A DNA stretch of 41,492 nucleotides, taken from contig JADKGL010000016.1 of assembly GCA_016722295.1 (NCBI GenBank), forward strand, positions 1 through 41,492, written 5' to 3'. Made by a program: the position numbers and the translations under genes. This DNA is from Saprospiraceae bacterium (lineage in GTDB: Bacteria; Bacteroidota; Bacteroidia; Chitinophagales; Saprospiraceae). The notes below the pieces were generated by a model that saw only the letters and a program-made list of their open reading frames with translations, did no database searches and was not told the origin of the DNA. This document shows, in pieces, positions 29,125 through 38,174 of this stretch (position 1 is the stretch's first letter; every line of letters starts with the position of its first letter).

Positions 29125-30093
29125 TTACTGTTTTACCAAACTTCCTCTGTAAGTTAGTTCGCCCGCTTGCCTTAGTTCTATGGTGTAGAAACCTAAATGA
29201 TCCACTATTACTTCATTTTGTAAAGCAGGGTTTGAAAGTTGGTAAACAATTCTGCCTACTGCATCTCTGATGATGATATTGGAATTTAAAATTTGATCTT
29301 CCGTTAGTGCAATAGTCACTTTCCCGTCAATTACTGGGTTGGGATAAATTTTTAATGAACCTATTTCTATATCATGAGAAGCTGATATACTTTCTGTCGC
29401 TTTAAACACATTTTGATTGTAATTGGCCATTAATGAAATAGCTTCTTTAGCACTTCCATGCTGGATAACATTTTTATTGACATTTATCTCTTTAAGACTT
29501 TGCTCATAATCCGCATTTAGGGCTATCATTAATGCCCCGTTATGGTCAGTACCATGAGTAACTATGGTGGTAGCATTATAAAGTTCATCACCCAGTGCGT
29601 GTATCTGATACTCAAATTGCAAATTTGCACCTGATTTACCTTCTATTGCCACAAATCTATAACCTGCCGCCCATCCCCACTGCATTTCAGGAGATTTTGG
29701 AGCAAGTGGGTGATTAGATGGCCACAATGTAGGATCACCGTGATTATTTGTTGCATCCACCCCGACCGAAAAAGTAATGGAGTCAAGTAAACCGATATTA
29801 AAAGTACCTAGTAATTCATCAACTGTTTTCCCTTTCGTTACAAAAATATACTTATTGCTGACGTTTGTGGTCATGCCACCATCGTGGTGGAGCTTTATAG
29901 ATGATATATAATAATCAAGTCTTGAAATAGAAAATTTTGTTCCCTGATCATTTGTTCCCGTATCGCCTATCTCAAAGGGTACATTTCCTATGTATTGATT
30001 AATCTGTAAATGGACTTCTTTTTGTCCATAAGAATATGAATTAATCAGCATTACAAATGCTATTAATAACATTTGTGTTAAAGATTTTACCAT
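29125..30093 (-). CDS. mbnP: MbnP-family copper-binding protein with T9SS sorting domain
   Basis: The protein has 322 residues: a signal peptide (LLIAFVMLINSYSYGQ), an MbnP domain and a C-terminal T9SS sorting domain (LKIYPNPVIDGKVTIALT to YRGSLVKQ). Family markers are SISRLDYYISSIKL, GVDATNNHGDPTLWPSNHPL and, above all, MQWGWAAGYRFVAIEG with Trp139 and Trp141. In studied MbnP proteins one conserved Trp is oxidised to kynurenine by the di-heme partner MbnH and then takes part in copper binding. Here two MauG/MbnH-like genes follow at once, which supports the same chemistry. The sorting domain implies export across the outer membrane. Which of the two Trp residues is modified is inference. Confidence 0.87.
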   Translation of the reverse strand: MVKSLTQMLLIAFVMLINSYSYGQKEVHLQINQYIGNVPFEIGDTGTNDQGTKFSISRLDYYISSIKLHHDGGMTTNVSNKYIFVTKGKTVDELLGTFNIGLLDSITFSVGVDATNNHGDPTLWPSNHPLAPKSPEMQWGWAAGYRFVAIEGKSGANLQFEYQIHALGDELYNATTIVTHGTDHNGALMIALNADYEQSLKEINVNKNVIQHGSAKEAISLMANYNQNVFKATESISASHDIEIGSLKIYPNPVIDGKVTIALTEDQILNSNIIIRDAVGRIVYQLSNPALQNEVIVDHLGFYTIELRQAGELTYRGSLVKQ

Positions 30094-30137
30094 GATTGAT
30101 TGATTTTAAAATTATATTGATTAAAAAAGTTATTCAA

Positions 30138-31649
30138 TTATTTAATTCGATACAAGGCACCCAAATTGATACCCAACTTATTACTAGTATTATGATTTTC
30201 CTGAGACACCTGAATCCTGGTATTAATCTCAGGATTAAATACCAAACTGATTTTTGGACTCAAATGCCATTCCACACTGGTACCTAATATTATTCCGGTA
30301 TTTAGCTGATTTGATTTCTGATTGGAAACTGAAGGAGTAAATCCATGATTAAAACAAAGGTTTGCACATGACTCACTAAAATGTGTTATGGTCTCATTAC
30401 TATAGGAAGAAACCCCAAAATTTAACCCACCCTTTGCAAATACTGACCAATCCCTTGTCGAAAATAATTCTCGCTCTATGGTTATTGGGATTGACCAGCT
30501 GACAGTTTTTTTATGCATACCCATATCAATTTTAAAAACATCAGTACTGTCTAATGGACTACCGGGATTTTCTTCAGAAAGCCTTAGATTTACTGTTGAT
30601 GATGATCTGCCATTGGTGACTACATAAGAAAAGACGTATTCTTTTGGGTCATTGCTGCCAGGATTTAAACAAATACCATCCATAAGTCTTAGGCTGGCAG
30701 TATGTGATCCGTGATGCATAAATTGACTTCTGGTTATACCTATATTAAATTTCCATTTATCATTTGGAGCAAGTTGAAAGTGGAAGCTGTTTTGAAATCC
30801 CATATTTTTGCTTACTTCATGACTTGTAAAAATCAACGGACCTGACATATCTGTTGTCATTGAGTTGAGATTGTAAATAGGCCCTCCATCAATTTTCACA
30901 AAATATTTAATCTTTTTTACGGGCGTGGCAATAACCGGCGGAAAAACAATATTTACTTCATTTTTTCGCTTCATTATTTTTAGATCCTGTGATTTTAAAG
31001 CATCAACAGTAATAAAAGAATAATTGAATTTTGAAATGTCATTTTCAACCTGAGCTTGATTTTTCACTTCATTATTATCAAACAACTTTATGTTTTCACC
31101 ACCGGAAAGATTGTCGAACAAAGATTTTTCTTTTATTTGGTCATCTTTAGTACTCATGTCTTTTTCCGCAAGTACCGTATTATCATACGTTAGTAGAGTA
31201 AGATTAACTTTACGTAGCTTTTTAAGCATGCTTCGCTTTAATATATACTTCACATCTTTATTTAGTACACCACCACTTACTTCTTTAATTTTTACAAAGG
31301 TATTTGGTTGAGCGTTTTCTATTGTTTCGACATTTGATGGCAAATGGTCTGATAATTCTGATGCTGAATTGATTGTTTTGTCTTTATTGTTCTGAATAGT
31401 TTCAGCTACAGCATTAGACGTATCAGCATTTTTTGAATTGCTGCTGTATATTTCATAAAGATAATTGCATCCCAATATAAATACTAATCCCAATAATATA
31501 AAGAAAAATACATACCTTCTTTTCCGTTGCCTGTCAAGATGATCCATTCTTTTCTCCAATCTATTCCAATCATCCATACCAGTGGAGACACTTGGATTAA
31601 GTGATTTGATTTTAAGGGAATATTTCTTTAGAAAATCATTGTTTGACAT
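30138..31649 (-). CDS. Membrane protein with N-terminal cytoplasmic part, one TM helix and barrel-like C-terminus
   Basis: This 503-residue protein has no signal peptide. About 45 charged residues (DDWNRLEKRMDHLDRQRKRR) come before one TM helix (YVFFFILLGLVFILGCNYLY, 46-66). A low-complexity Ser/Asn/Lys linker follows, and residues 250-503 resemble a small porin-type beta-barrel, ending in LGINLGALYRIK. Genes of this shape regularly follow ECF sigma factors in Bacteroidota. An anti-sigma or membrane-sensing role is possible, but no ZAS motif or FecR domain is visible. It lies about 120 nt after the sigma gene and 44 nt before mbnP. It could pass a signal from the envelope to the sigma factor; this is inference. 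Confidence 0.65.
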   Translation of the reverse strand: MSNNDFLKKYSLKIKSLNPSVSTGMDDWNRLEKRMDHLDRQRKRRYVFFFILLGLVFILGCNYLYEIYSSNSKNADTSNAVAETIQNNKDKTINSASELSDHLPSNVETIENAQPNTFVKIKEVSGGVLNKDVKYILKRSMLKKLRKVNLTLLTYDNTVLAEKDMSTKDDQIKEKSLFDNLSGGENIKLFDNNEVKNQAQVENDISKFNYSFITVDALKSQDLKIMKRKNEVNIVFPPVIATPVKKIKYFVKIDGGPIYNLNSMTTDMSGPLIFTSHEVSKNMGFQNSFHFQLAPNDKWKFNIGITRSQFMHHGSHTASLRLMDGICLNPGSNDPKEYVFSYVVTNGRSSSTVNLRLSEENPGSPLDSTDVFKIDMGMHKKTVSWSIPITIERELFSTRDWSVFAKGGLNFGVSSYSNETITHFSESCANLCFNHGFTPSVSNQKSNQLNTGIILGTSVEWHLSPKISLVFNPEINTRIQVSQENHNTSNKLGINLGALYRIK

Positions 31650-31768
31650 ATACTTTATGCTTTACTTTTAACTATTCAATTTTTTTAATCTGATGGTTGC
31701 CTGTCTTGATCATTTTCGTAAAAAAAATATTTACAACCCACAATCAGTGTATAATAGCATGCAGAAAC

Positions 31769-32311
31769 CTAAAAAGAAAATAACCTGATTTGTGAGATGA
31801 GAAATTTAAGTTTCGCCCTTGCCTTTGATAGATTTGATTTGGAAGTACCGACCGTTATTCCCAGATTCGTTGCGATTTCTTGATGACTATATCCTTCTAC
31901 AGCATATAAGTTGATAGCCATTCTATATGCAGGTGGTAATTGCTGTGCCAGTTTGAGCACTTCATCAGGTGACATGTCCGTGATTCCATCTTCTTCATCA
32001 TTAACTATATCATGGATTTTCTCATTATCATCAATATCTGTCCACTTGACTTCATTCGTTTGTTTGCGATAGTGATTGATTGCAGTCCTGATGACGATTA
32101 TCCTGAACCAAGCTTCAAAAGGTTTGGACGGATCATAATCTTTTATTTTATCAAATACTTTCAGAAATGCATCATTGAGCACTTCTCTCGCTTCGTCTGT
32201 ATGGCTGCAATAGGCCATAGCCACAGTTAAACCATATTTGTAATATAGCTCAAACAAAGCCTTTTGTTGGCGCCTATCCTTATCTACACATCCTTTAATG
32301 ATATCATCCAT
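31769..32311 (-). CDS. ECF-type RNA polymerase sigma factor
   Basis: This sigma-70 family protein of the extracytoplasmic group is about 180 aa. Region 2 spans about residues 20-85 (AFLKVFDKIKDYDPSKPFEA then WFRIIVIRTAINHYRK). Region 4 spans about 128-175 (LPPAYRMAINLYAVEGYSHQ, EIATNLGITVGTSKSNLSKA). A GTG at 32314 precedes ATG 32311; ATG is taken as the start. It is the only transcription factor in the copper island, at the head of its run of minus-strand genes, and no CueR, CusR or CopY homologue is present. It probably controls the membrane protein, mbnP and peroxidase genes. It starts 20 nt after the nuclease gene stop. Confidence 0.9.
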   Translation of the reverse strand: MDDIIKGCVDKDRRQQKALFELYYKYGLTVAMAYCSHTDEAREVLNDAFLKVFDKIKDYDPSKPFEAWFRIIVIRTAINHYRKQTNEVKWTDIDDNEKIHDIVNDEEDGITDMSPDEVLKLAQQLPPAYRMAINLYAVEGYSHQEIATNLGITVGTSKSNLSKARAKLKFLISQIRLFSF

Positions 32312-32331
32312 CACTACTTATTTGTATTTAA

Positions 32332-33522
32332 TCATCTCACCACTATTTCCTCCATATCCCCATCATACCTATACTTCACTATCTCCCCAGAAATAATCAG
32401 CTGTATAGCCTGTTCAATGATATATAAGGGCGCTATAAACCATTCTCTGGGAGTGTGCCTTTGCCCGGCTTGGTCGAAAACATCGATATTCAGACACCAC
32501 TTTCCGAAGAAATTGTGCATCAGCTGTTCCAGTTTTTTTGGATTCATATTGTAGCAATTGTACACTATGATGATACTTACATCTGCCATAAGATAAGTAG
32601 GCTCCTGGGAAGCATTTTTTATCCTTTCTTCCACTTTAGTAGTGGAATATCCTATTTTATATAAATGTCTTATCGATGCTATGTCAGGATTTGTGCTTTT
32701 TGATTTCAGAACGTAGATATATCCTGTCTCTCGATCTTTTTCAGTGATACTCCCGAAACGCTCATAAAATATCTCGTTGGCTTTATCAACATTTTCAGAT
32801 ACTGCTTTGCCATTGGCTAGCAGTCCTTTGTATAGAGAGCGATATAGCATATTGGATTCAGTGCCGTTTTCAAAGATGACCCTGGTCCTTCCATCCTTTC
32901 TCAAGCGGCTACCACTTTTATAGGGCTGAATGTCCTCCTTAAAATCTACTTGCTCCAGATACAACAAGATACCATTATGCACGTAATAGTCGCCTGCCCG
33001 CAGATTCTGTTCTTTAAATGCCAATAGTTTTCTTTTGCCCGATGCAAGGTCGTGTTGCACCGCTTTAAATGAAGCTTCATAACGATCAAAATCTTTACAA
33101 CTTTTGCGTTTGGCAACAAAATCTGCACTGGCTCTCTCTTCAGGTAGGGTGACATGTTTCAGATCAAACAGATTATCCTCGTCGCTACCCAATAAATCCA
33201 TATCATCATCGCCAAAAATATCAGAAATGGAAGTAAGCACTTTTTGCTCATTCAACAACTTGTGAACATCATAAGGCTTTAGCATTTCTATCTTTAAGGT
33301 ATGACTTCTGATGGATTGAAGCCTGGAGTAAAGCTGGTGTTCCTGAATACCACCTCCAGCCTTGGGCTCTCTTTGATGTTTATCATAAAAATCATTGATC
33401 TCACCAAATGATGCTACCAATCTTTCGTCTTCGTTTCTGGCTACATTATTTGATGGTTTGATATTCAAAAGCCCAAACGGATCATCATCAAATATATCAA
33501 AGAGTGTCTTTTTATTAGCCAT
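32332..33522 (-). CDS. GIY-YIG (T5orf172-type) nuclease
   Basis: The protein has 396 residues. The C-terminal part is a T5orf172/MUG113-type GIY-YIG domain: GYIYVLKSKS (267-276), HLYKIGYSTTKVEERIKNAS (286-305, holding the catalytic-type Arg region) and ECQ-like LEQLMHNFFGKWCLNID (331-347). The first 250 residues are of unknown fold and include an acidic region (DIFGDDDMDLLGSDEDN). It overlaps the 3' end of the helicase gene by 8 nt, so the two are made together. A helicase-nuclease pair of this kind suggests cleavage of foreign DNA. No methyltransferase is present, so this is not a classic restriction system. Confidence 0.85.
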   Translation of the reverse strand: MANKKTLFDIFDDDPFGLLNIKPSNNVARNEDERLVASFGEINDFYDKHQREPKAGGGIQEHQLYSRLQSIRSHTLKIEMLKPYDVHKLLNEQKVLTSISDIFGDDDMDLLGSDEDNLFDLKHVTLPEERASADFVAKRKSCKDFDRYEASFKAVQHDLASGKRKLLAFKEQNLRAGDYYVHNGILLYLEQVDFKEDIQPYKSGSRLRKDGRTRVIFENGTESNMLYRSLYKGLLANGKAVSENVDKANEIFYERFGSITEKDRETGYIYVLKSKSTNPDIASIRHLYKIGYSTTKVEERIKNASQEPTYLMADVSIIIVYNCYNMNPKKLEQLMHNFFGKWCLNIDVFDQAGQRHTPREWFIAPLYIIEQAIQLIISGEIVKYRYDGDMEEIVVR

Positions 33523-35641
33523 TTTGTTGCTTTCTTTTTTGGTCCTTGATATAGAGTAATACTTCGGCCATCCTACGTTCTATGCCATCTGCAGATTGTA
33601 AGGAAGGCTCTCGCTGAAACGTAGCATAAAATGACTTTATCTTTGGCCACATGATCACGGCTTCATCTTCACTCACTTGTATCCTGGTGGATTCTATGGC
33701 ATCTTGTATGACTTTCAGTACCTTGGTAGTCACCGATTTCGATAAGATTTCGTATGCCTTCTGAAAAGGATTGATGGTATCAATCAGGTCAATATGCAAA
33801 TCATCTATGTTGACAAATTGCCCGGCCATCCTGATGAAACGTTGATCAGCCTTATATCCTTCATTTCCACCACCATCATGCGCAACCATACCACTGAATT
33901 TTTGTACATCACTATCGCTCAGATCAGGATATAATGTCCGGACGATCTTGGGTATCAGATCAGTGGGGACCGTATCGGTTCCATCACCTGTTGCTTGCAC
34001 GTATTGGTCATCTTTACGAATGGCTTGTTTCAATGCATCGACGTCGATCATCAGATTGTTTTTAATCACCGAATCCAATACCACATATTGTCTCACTTCT
34101 TCCACTTCATCTTCTGTCAGATTGGGATATTTGGTTTGGATGATCTTTGGTATCAATACCCTGTTGATCACCTCTGGATCTATTTGTCCTGGAATAGCTT
34201 TCAGCATCGTATCATCTTGCAAGATGGTTGCCTTTAGGTCATTCAGATCTGAATCAATGATATCTCTGACCCGCTTCGAACTAGGAGTCTTAAATCCCCT
34301 GACCTTGATTTCTCCTTTCTCAGCTTTGTCGTCATCACCGAGTTTTGACTTAAATTTAAAATTGGGTGCCATGACCTGTTCCATCAATAAGGATGCGGTG
34401 ATAGCTTTGAGCATATTATTGACCGAGAGTTTTACAGCGTCATCAGCCGCATCGGGCTGAGCGATGAGATTGGTAAACTGTGCATGGGTTTTGTTATCAC
34501 TGTCACGGGTACATCTTCCTATGATCTGAATGATCTCTGTGAGCGATCCTCGATAACCGACCGTGAGCGCATGTTCACAATATGGCCAGTCAAATCCTTC
34601 TTTAGCCATTCCCAATGCTATGATTAGGTCCATGTCATCCACACTTTTAATCTCGCGTAGATAGTTTTGGATCTTATCTCTATCCCTTGCCTGATCATTG
34701 ACCAGATCAGCCACTTTGATCATACGACCATCTTCATGTCTTTTGATGGTGATGACACCTGTTGTCGCATCTGTCCCTACATATTCGCCTATGGCATCTA
34801 GGATGGTATCCACCTCTCTATGTTTATCCTTGGTAGATTCTCCGGAATTGACATTGGGTATATGTAGGATGGTTTTTTTATTCGTATCCAATATTTCCAT
34901 GATAGCAGATGTGTACTTTCCTTGATAGAAGTGATACCCTATACCCAGTGATTTTAAATAGGTATATCCATTCAGCTGCTCATAATAATTATAAGTTACT
35001 TTGGTAAACTTTGCTTCGTCCTCAGGTTTTAGCACAGGTACACTATCACCTCTGAAATATGATCCGGTCATGGCGATAATATGGGCATTAGACTTCGCCA
35101 TGATCGATCGCAGCAATTCACCCAATCTACTGTCACCATCTGCAGACACATGATGAAACTCATCAATAGCCAGCAATGTACCGTCAAACATACTATCATC
35201 TAGCTCTTCATACGCAAATCTCAATGTGGCATGAGTACAGATAAGTATCTTTTCTTCATTAGCCATAAAATTCCTGAATGCCTCAACCTTTGTTTTGCTG
35301 CCATCAAGTCCGGGAGTACATAGATTGTATTGTTCGTTATAAGTCCAGTCAGCATAAAATCCATATTCACTAAGTTTTGTAACACTAAACGAACCACCTA
35401 TAGATCTTTCCGGCACGGCTACGATTACCTTCCTGATTCCTTGGTTGACGAGCTTGTCCAATGCTACAAACATCAGTGCCCTGGACTTACCAGATGCTGG
35501 TGGTGCTTTGAGTAACAGATATTGTGCATCTCGGGCCTGATATGCCTTTTGCTGCATCTCACGCATACCCATTTCATTGATTTTGGCACTTTGTCCTGTT
35601 TGTCCATAATTCACATGTACTATATCTGCAATCCTGTCCAC
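33515..35641 (-). CDS. Superfamily 2 DEAD/DEAH-box helicase (ResIII-like)
   Basis: This 708-residue ATP-dependent helicase or translocase has motif I LKAPPASGKSRALMF (46-53 core), motif II IDEFHHV (159-165), motif III IAMTGSYFRGD, motif V region GMAKEGFDWP and motif VI QIIGRCTRDSDN. These are the motifs of restriction-type ResIII helicases. The C-terminal 270 residues lack a domain I can name. GTG at 35641 is the likely start; no ATG comes earlier in the frame, and the family's usual opening (DIVHVNYGQTG) comes directly after it. It overlaps the truncated RteC-like gene by 22 nt and the nuclease gene by 8 nt. It probably feeds DNA to the nuclease. Confidence 0.88.
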   Translation of the reverse strand: MDRIADIVHVNYGQTGQSAKINEMGMREMQQKAYQARDAQYLLLKAPPASGKSRALMFVALDKLVNQGIRKVIVAVPERSIGGSFSVTKLSEYGFYADWTYNEQYNLCTPGLDGSKTKVEAFRNFMANEEKILICTHATLRFAYEELDDSMFDGTLLAIDEFHHVSADGDSRLGELLRSIMAKSNAHIIAMTGSYFRGDSVPVLKPEDEAKFTKVTYNYYEQLNGYTYLKSLGIGYHFYQGKYTSAIMEILDTNKKTILHIPNVNSGESTKDKHREVDTILDAIGEYVGTDATTGVITIKRHEDGRMIKVADLVNDQARDRDKIQNYLREIKSVDDMDLIIALGMAKEGFDWPYCEHALTVGYRGSLTEIIQIIGRCTRDSDNKTHAQFTNLIAQPDAADDAVKLSVNNMLKAITASLLMEQVMAPNFKFKSKLGDDDKAEKGEIKVRGFKTPSSKRVRDIIDSDLNDLKATILQDDTMLKAIPGQIDPEVINRVLIPKIIQTKYPNLTEDEVEEVRQYVVLDSVIKNNLMIDVDALKQAIRKDDQYVQATGDGTDTVPTDLIPKIVRTLYPDLSDSDVQKFSGMVAHDGGGNEGYKADQRFIRMAGQFVNIDDLHIDLIDTINPFQKAYEILSKSVTTKVLKVIQDAIESTRIQVSEDEAVIMWPKIKSFYATFQREPSLQSADGIERRMAEVLLYIKDQKRKQQNG

Positions 35642-36159
35642 TCTAATTTCCTAAAATCGGCAATCTTATCTTCTATTTGCCTACTGTCCAATTTATTATC
35701 CAAATATTTTTGCAACATATAAAGTGCTTTGATTACTGCAAAAATATTACATTTTTCCGATTTTTTGACAAACCATATATTATCTTTTTCCGCACTATCC
35801 AAACGATAGTACTTTAATTCTTCAACAATGGTCTTAGAATCGTCATGCAGACTGGTTTCAAGTTCCTTGTAATATTTCCGCTCTTTACCAATTGGTTTTT
35901 CAGACTCAAGATCCAGCAACCTTTCGTAATATATACCATACTGAAATAATTTTGGTCTTTCATTACGGTAATAATTGATCTCTTCTGCTTCAGATTGAAA
36001 GGGAAATGTGTTTTCCAGCTCAACCATCTTGGATATTTGTGATACAATGAAATTTTTTCTTTGCTTTATCGTTTCCAGGCTTAATAAAGACGTGTGCCCT
36101 ACATTATTGCAGAATACCTCGAAGGCATTTATAACGGAATGTAGCTCTTTTAAAAGCAT
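35620..36159 (-). CDS. RteC-like protein, C-terminus missing
   Basis: The protein has 179 residues. It contains FPFQSEAEEINYYRNERPKL followed by FQYGIYYERLLDLES and a helical tail ending FRKLEWTG, matching the pattern of RteC, the regulator of excision in CTnDOT-type conjugative transposons. In the family the WTG stretch is followed by about 80-90 more residues. Here three residues (LQI) and a stop follow, exactly where the helicase gene begins. The C-terminal half was therefore probably lost when the helicase-nuclease module arrived. No conjugation genes remain nearby. Family recognition is by motif memory, without a search. Confidence 0.65.
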   Translation of the reverse strand: MLLKELHSVINAFEVFCNNVGHTSLLSLETIKQRKNFIVSQISKMVELENTFPFQSEAEEINYYRNERPKLFQYGIYYERLLDLESEKPIGKERKYYKELETSLHDDSKTIVEELKYYRLDSAEKDNIWFVKKSEKCNIFAVIKALYMLQKYLDNKLDSRQIEDKIADFRKLEWTGLQI

Positions 36160-36287
36160 AGGCTATATCAATCTTCACTTAACAGGTTTAGGGTAAAACT
36201 TATGATCAATCAAAAACAAATAACGAATAAATTTCGCACCAAAGTATATCATTCTTGACTTTAACAATTACTAATCTATACAACTAA

Positions 36288-36319
36288 AAAAGGCAGTATG
36301 TCACCAGTACTGCCTTTTT
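36288..36319 (+). terminator. Bidirectional intrinsic terminator at the intron insertion site
   Basis: GGCAGTA and TACTGCC (36293-36299 and 36309-36315 region) form a stem around a nine-base loop, with an A-run before and a T-run after, so it can work on either strand. The group II intron begins directly after the T-run, at GTGTGCCC (36320). Confidence 0.75.
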
Positions 36320-36779
36320 GTGTGCCCAGCATGGGTAATAACTTGGAGGTGAAAGTCCTCTGTGGGCCTGGTAGTAGGAACCACTAGTCAAGAGCAAGGG
36401 TGTCGTGGGTGACTGCGAATCTGAAAGAAGCTGGCGACAAAGTCTTGGCCTGACGGACAGAAACTGAATATAAGGCTTACTTAGAACGGACGAGTTTGCA
36501 AAACAAAACAAAGTCCATTACTACCCGAGTTCTAAGGAGTAAATTCAGCAGGTATATGAGATGAAGGTTATTATTCTTACCTGGGGAGATCTGTATGTAA
36601 GATGCAGATAATGTTTTTTTTTAGAAGCATCAACCTACATAGTGATATGTAGCTGAATGTACAGAAGTCAGCAGAGGTCATAGTACTCAAGGAACGAGCC
36701 TACAGAGATTAAACTGAACGTAGGAAGTCTCACACTGGGGAAGGACTGAACGCAAAGAATCTATAAATTTTGTAATCTC

Positions 36780-38174
36780 ATGACAGAGCGTAGAAAGCAG
36801 ACAAACTTGGAATACAAGGAATCCACACCGGAAGTAGAGATGGAATCTCAAGGTAAGGCTGGAGAGCAGAGCTATGTCAAGGCGAGAACAGAAGGAAGAG
36901 ATGAGAACGGTAAGCATCAAATGCTGCTTGAGATGATCCTATCACGAGAGAATATGAATCTGGCATATAAGCGAGTGGTGGGGAACGGTGGTAGTTCAGG
37001 GATAGATAAGATGGGAGTAGTAGACTTACTGTCCTATCTTAAGGAACACGGAGACACAGTGCTAGAGCAGTTGACGACAGGCAGGTATAAGCCACAAGCA
37101 GTAAAACGAGTGGAAATACCGAAACCAGATGGTGGGGTAAGGATGTTGGGAATACCAACAGTATTAGACCGTATGATACAGCAAGCGATAAGCCAAGTAC
37201 TGACACCGATATACGAGGAAGGATTTTCAGATAGTAGCTACGGCTTCAGACCCAATCGGAATGCACACCAAGCGATATTAAAAGCGAAGGAGTACATAGA
37301 AAGCGGTAGGAAGTATGTAGTAGACATTGATCTGGAGAAGTTCTTTGATCGGGTTAATCATGACAAATTGATGCATCTGCTATCAGAAAAGATAGGAGAT
37401 AAGAGGGTACTGAAATTGATAAGACAGTATTTAGAATCAGGAGTAATGATAGGTGGTTTATATAGCAAGACGGAAGAAGGCACGCCACAAGGTGGGCCAT
37501 TAAGTCCGCTGTTATCAAATGTGATATTGGATAAATTGGACAAGGAGTTAGAGCGTCGTGGTCACAAATTTTGCAGATATGCAGATGACTGTAATATCTA
37601 TGTTCGGACAAAACGGTCAGCAGAACGAGTGATGTTGAGTGTGAGAAGATACTTGGAAGAAGAACTCCGACTGAAGGTAAATGAGAAGAAAAGTGAGACA
37701 GGAAGTCCGAAGGGACGAAAATTCTTAGGCATTAGCTTTTATCAGAAAGGGAAGGAGATAGGAGTAAGAATACACCCTAAATCACTGGAACGGATAAAGG
37801 AAAAGGTCAGGAAATTGACAAGCAGGAGCAATGGAATGAGTATAGAAGTAAGGATAAAGAAGCTATCGAGCCTGATAGGTGGCTGGGTAAGTTACTTTAA
37901 AGTTGCAGATATCAAAAGCCATTGCCAAAGGCTTGACGAATGGTTACGCAGACGGCTAAGAATGTGTTATTGGAAGAATTGGAAACGCACCAAGACTAGG
38001 CTGGAAAATCTGGTAAAACTTGGAATTCCAGAATCCAAATCATGGGAATTTGCCAACACAAGACAGAGCTATTGGCGAGTTGCCAACAGTCCCATATTAG
38101 CGACGAGTTTGACCAATCAGTACTTCGAGAACCTTAAACTGCTCACATTTAGCCGAGCTTACAGCAAAACTTAG
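36780..38174 (+). CDS. ltrA: Group II intron reverse transcriptase/maturase
   Basis: This is a 464-residue intron-encoded protein that helps the RNA splice and inserts it into DNA. The RT domain carries KPQAVKRVEIPKPDGGVRML, GFRPNRNAHQAI, VDIDLEKFFDRVNHDKLM, GTPQGGPLSPLLSNVILD and the catalytic YADD (CRYADDCNIYV). The maturase (X/thumb) domain ends GIPESKSWEFANTRQSYWRV. No HNH endonuclease domain follows, typical of subclass IIC, and many segments match the GsI-IIC type by memory. It lies inside the intron and is the only intact gene of the mobile region. Confidence 0.93.
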   Translation: MTERRKQTNLEYKESTPEVEMESQGKAGEQSYVKARTEGRDENGKHQMLLEMILSRENMNLAYKRVVGNGGSSGIDKMGVVDLLSYLKEHGDTVLEQLTTGRYKPQAVKRVEIPKPDGGVRMLGIPTVLDRMIQQAISQVLTPIYEEGFSDSSYGFRPNRNAHQAILKAKEYIESGRKYVVDIDLEKFFDRVNHDKLMHLLSEKIGDKRVLKLIRQYLESGVMIGGLYSKTEEGTPQGGPLSPLLSNVILDKLDKELERRGHKFCRYADDCNIYVRTKRSAERVMLSVRRYLEEELRLKVNEKKSETGSPKGRKFLGISFYQKGKEIGVRIHPKSLERIKEKVRKLTSRSNGMSIEVRIKKLSSLIGGWVSYFKVADIKSHCQRLDEWLRRRLRMCYWKNWKRTKTRLENLVKLGIPESKSWEFANTRQSYWRVANSPILATSLTNQYFENLKLLTFSRAYSKT

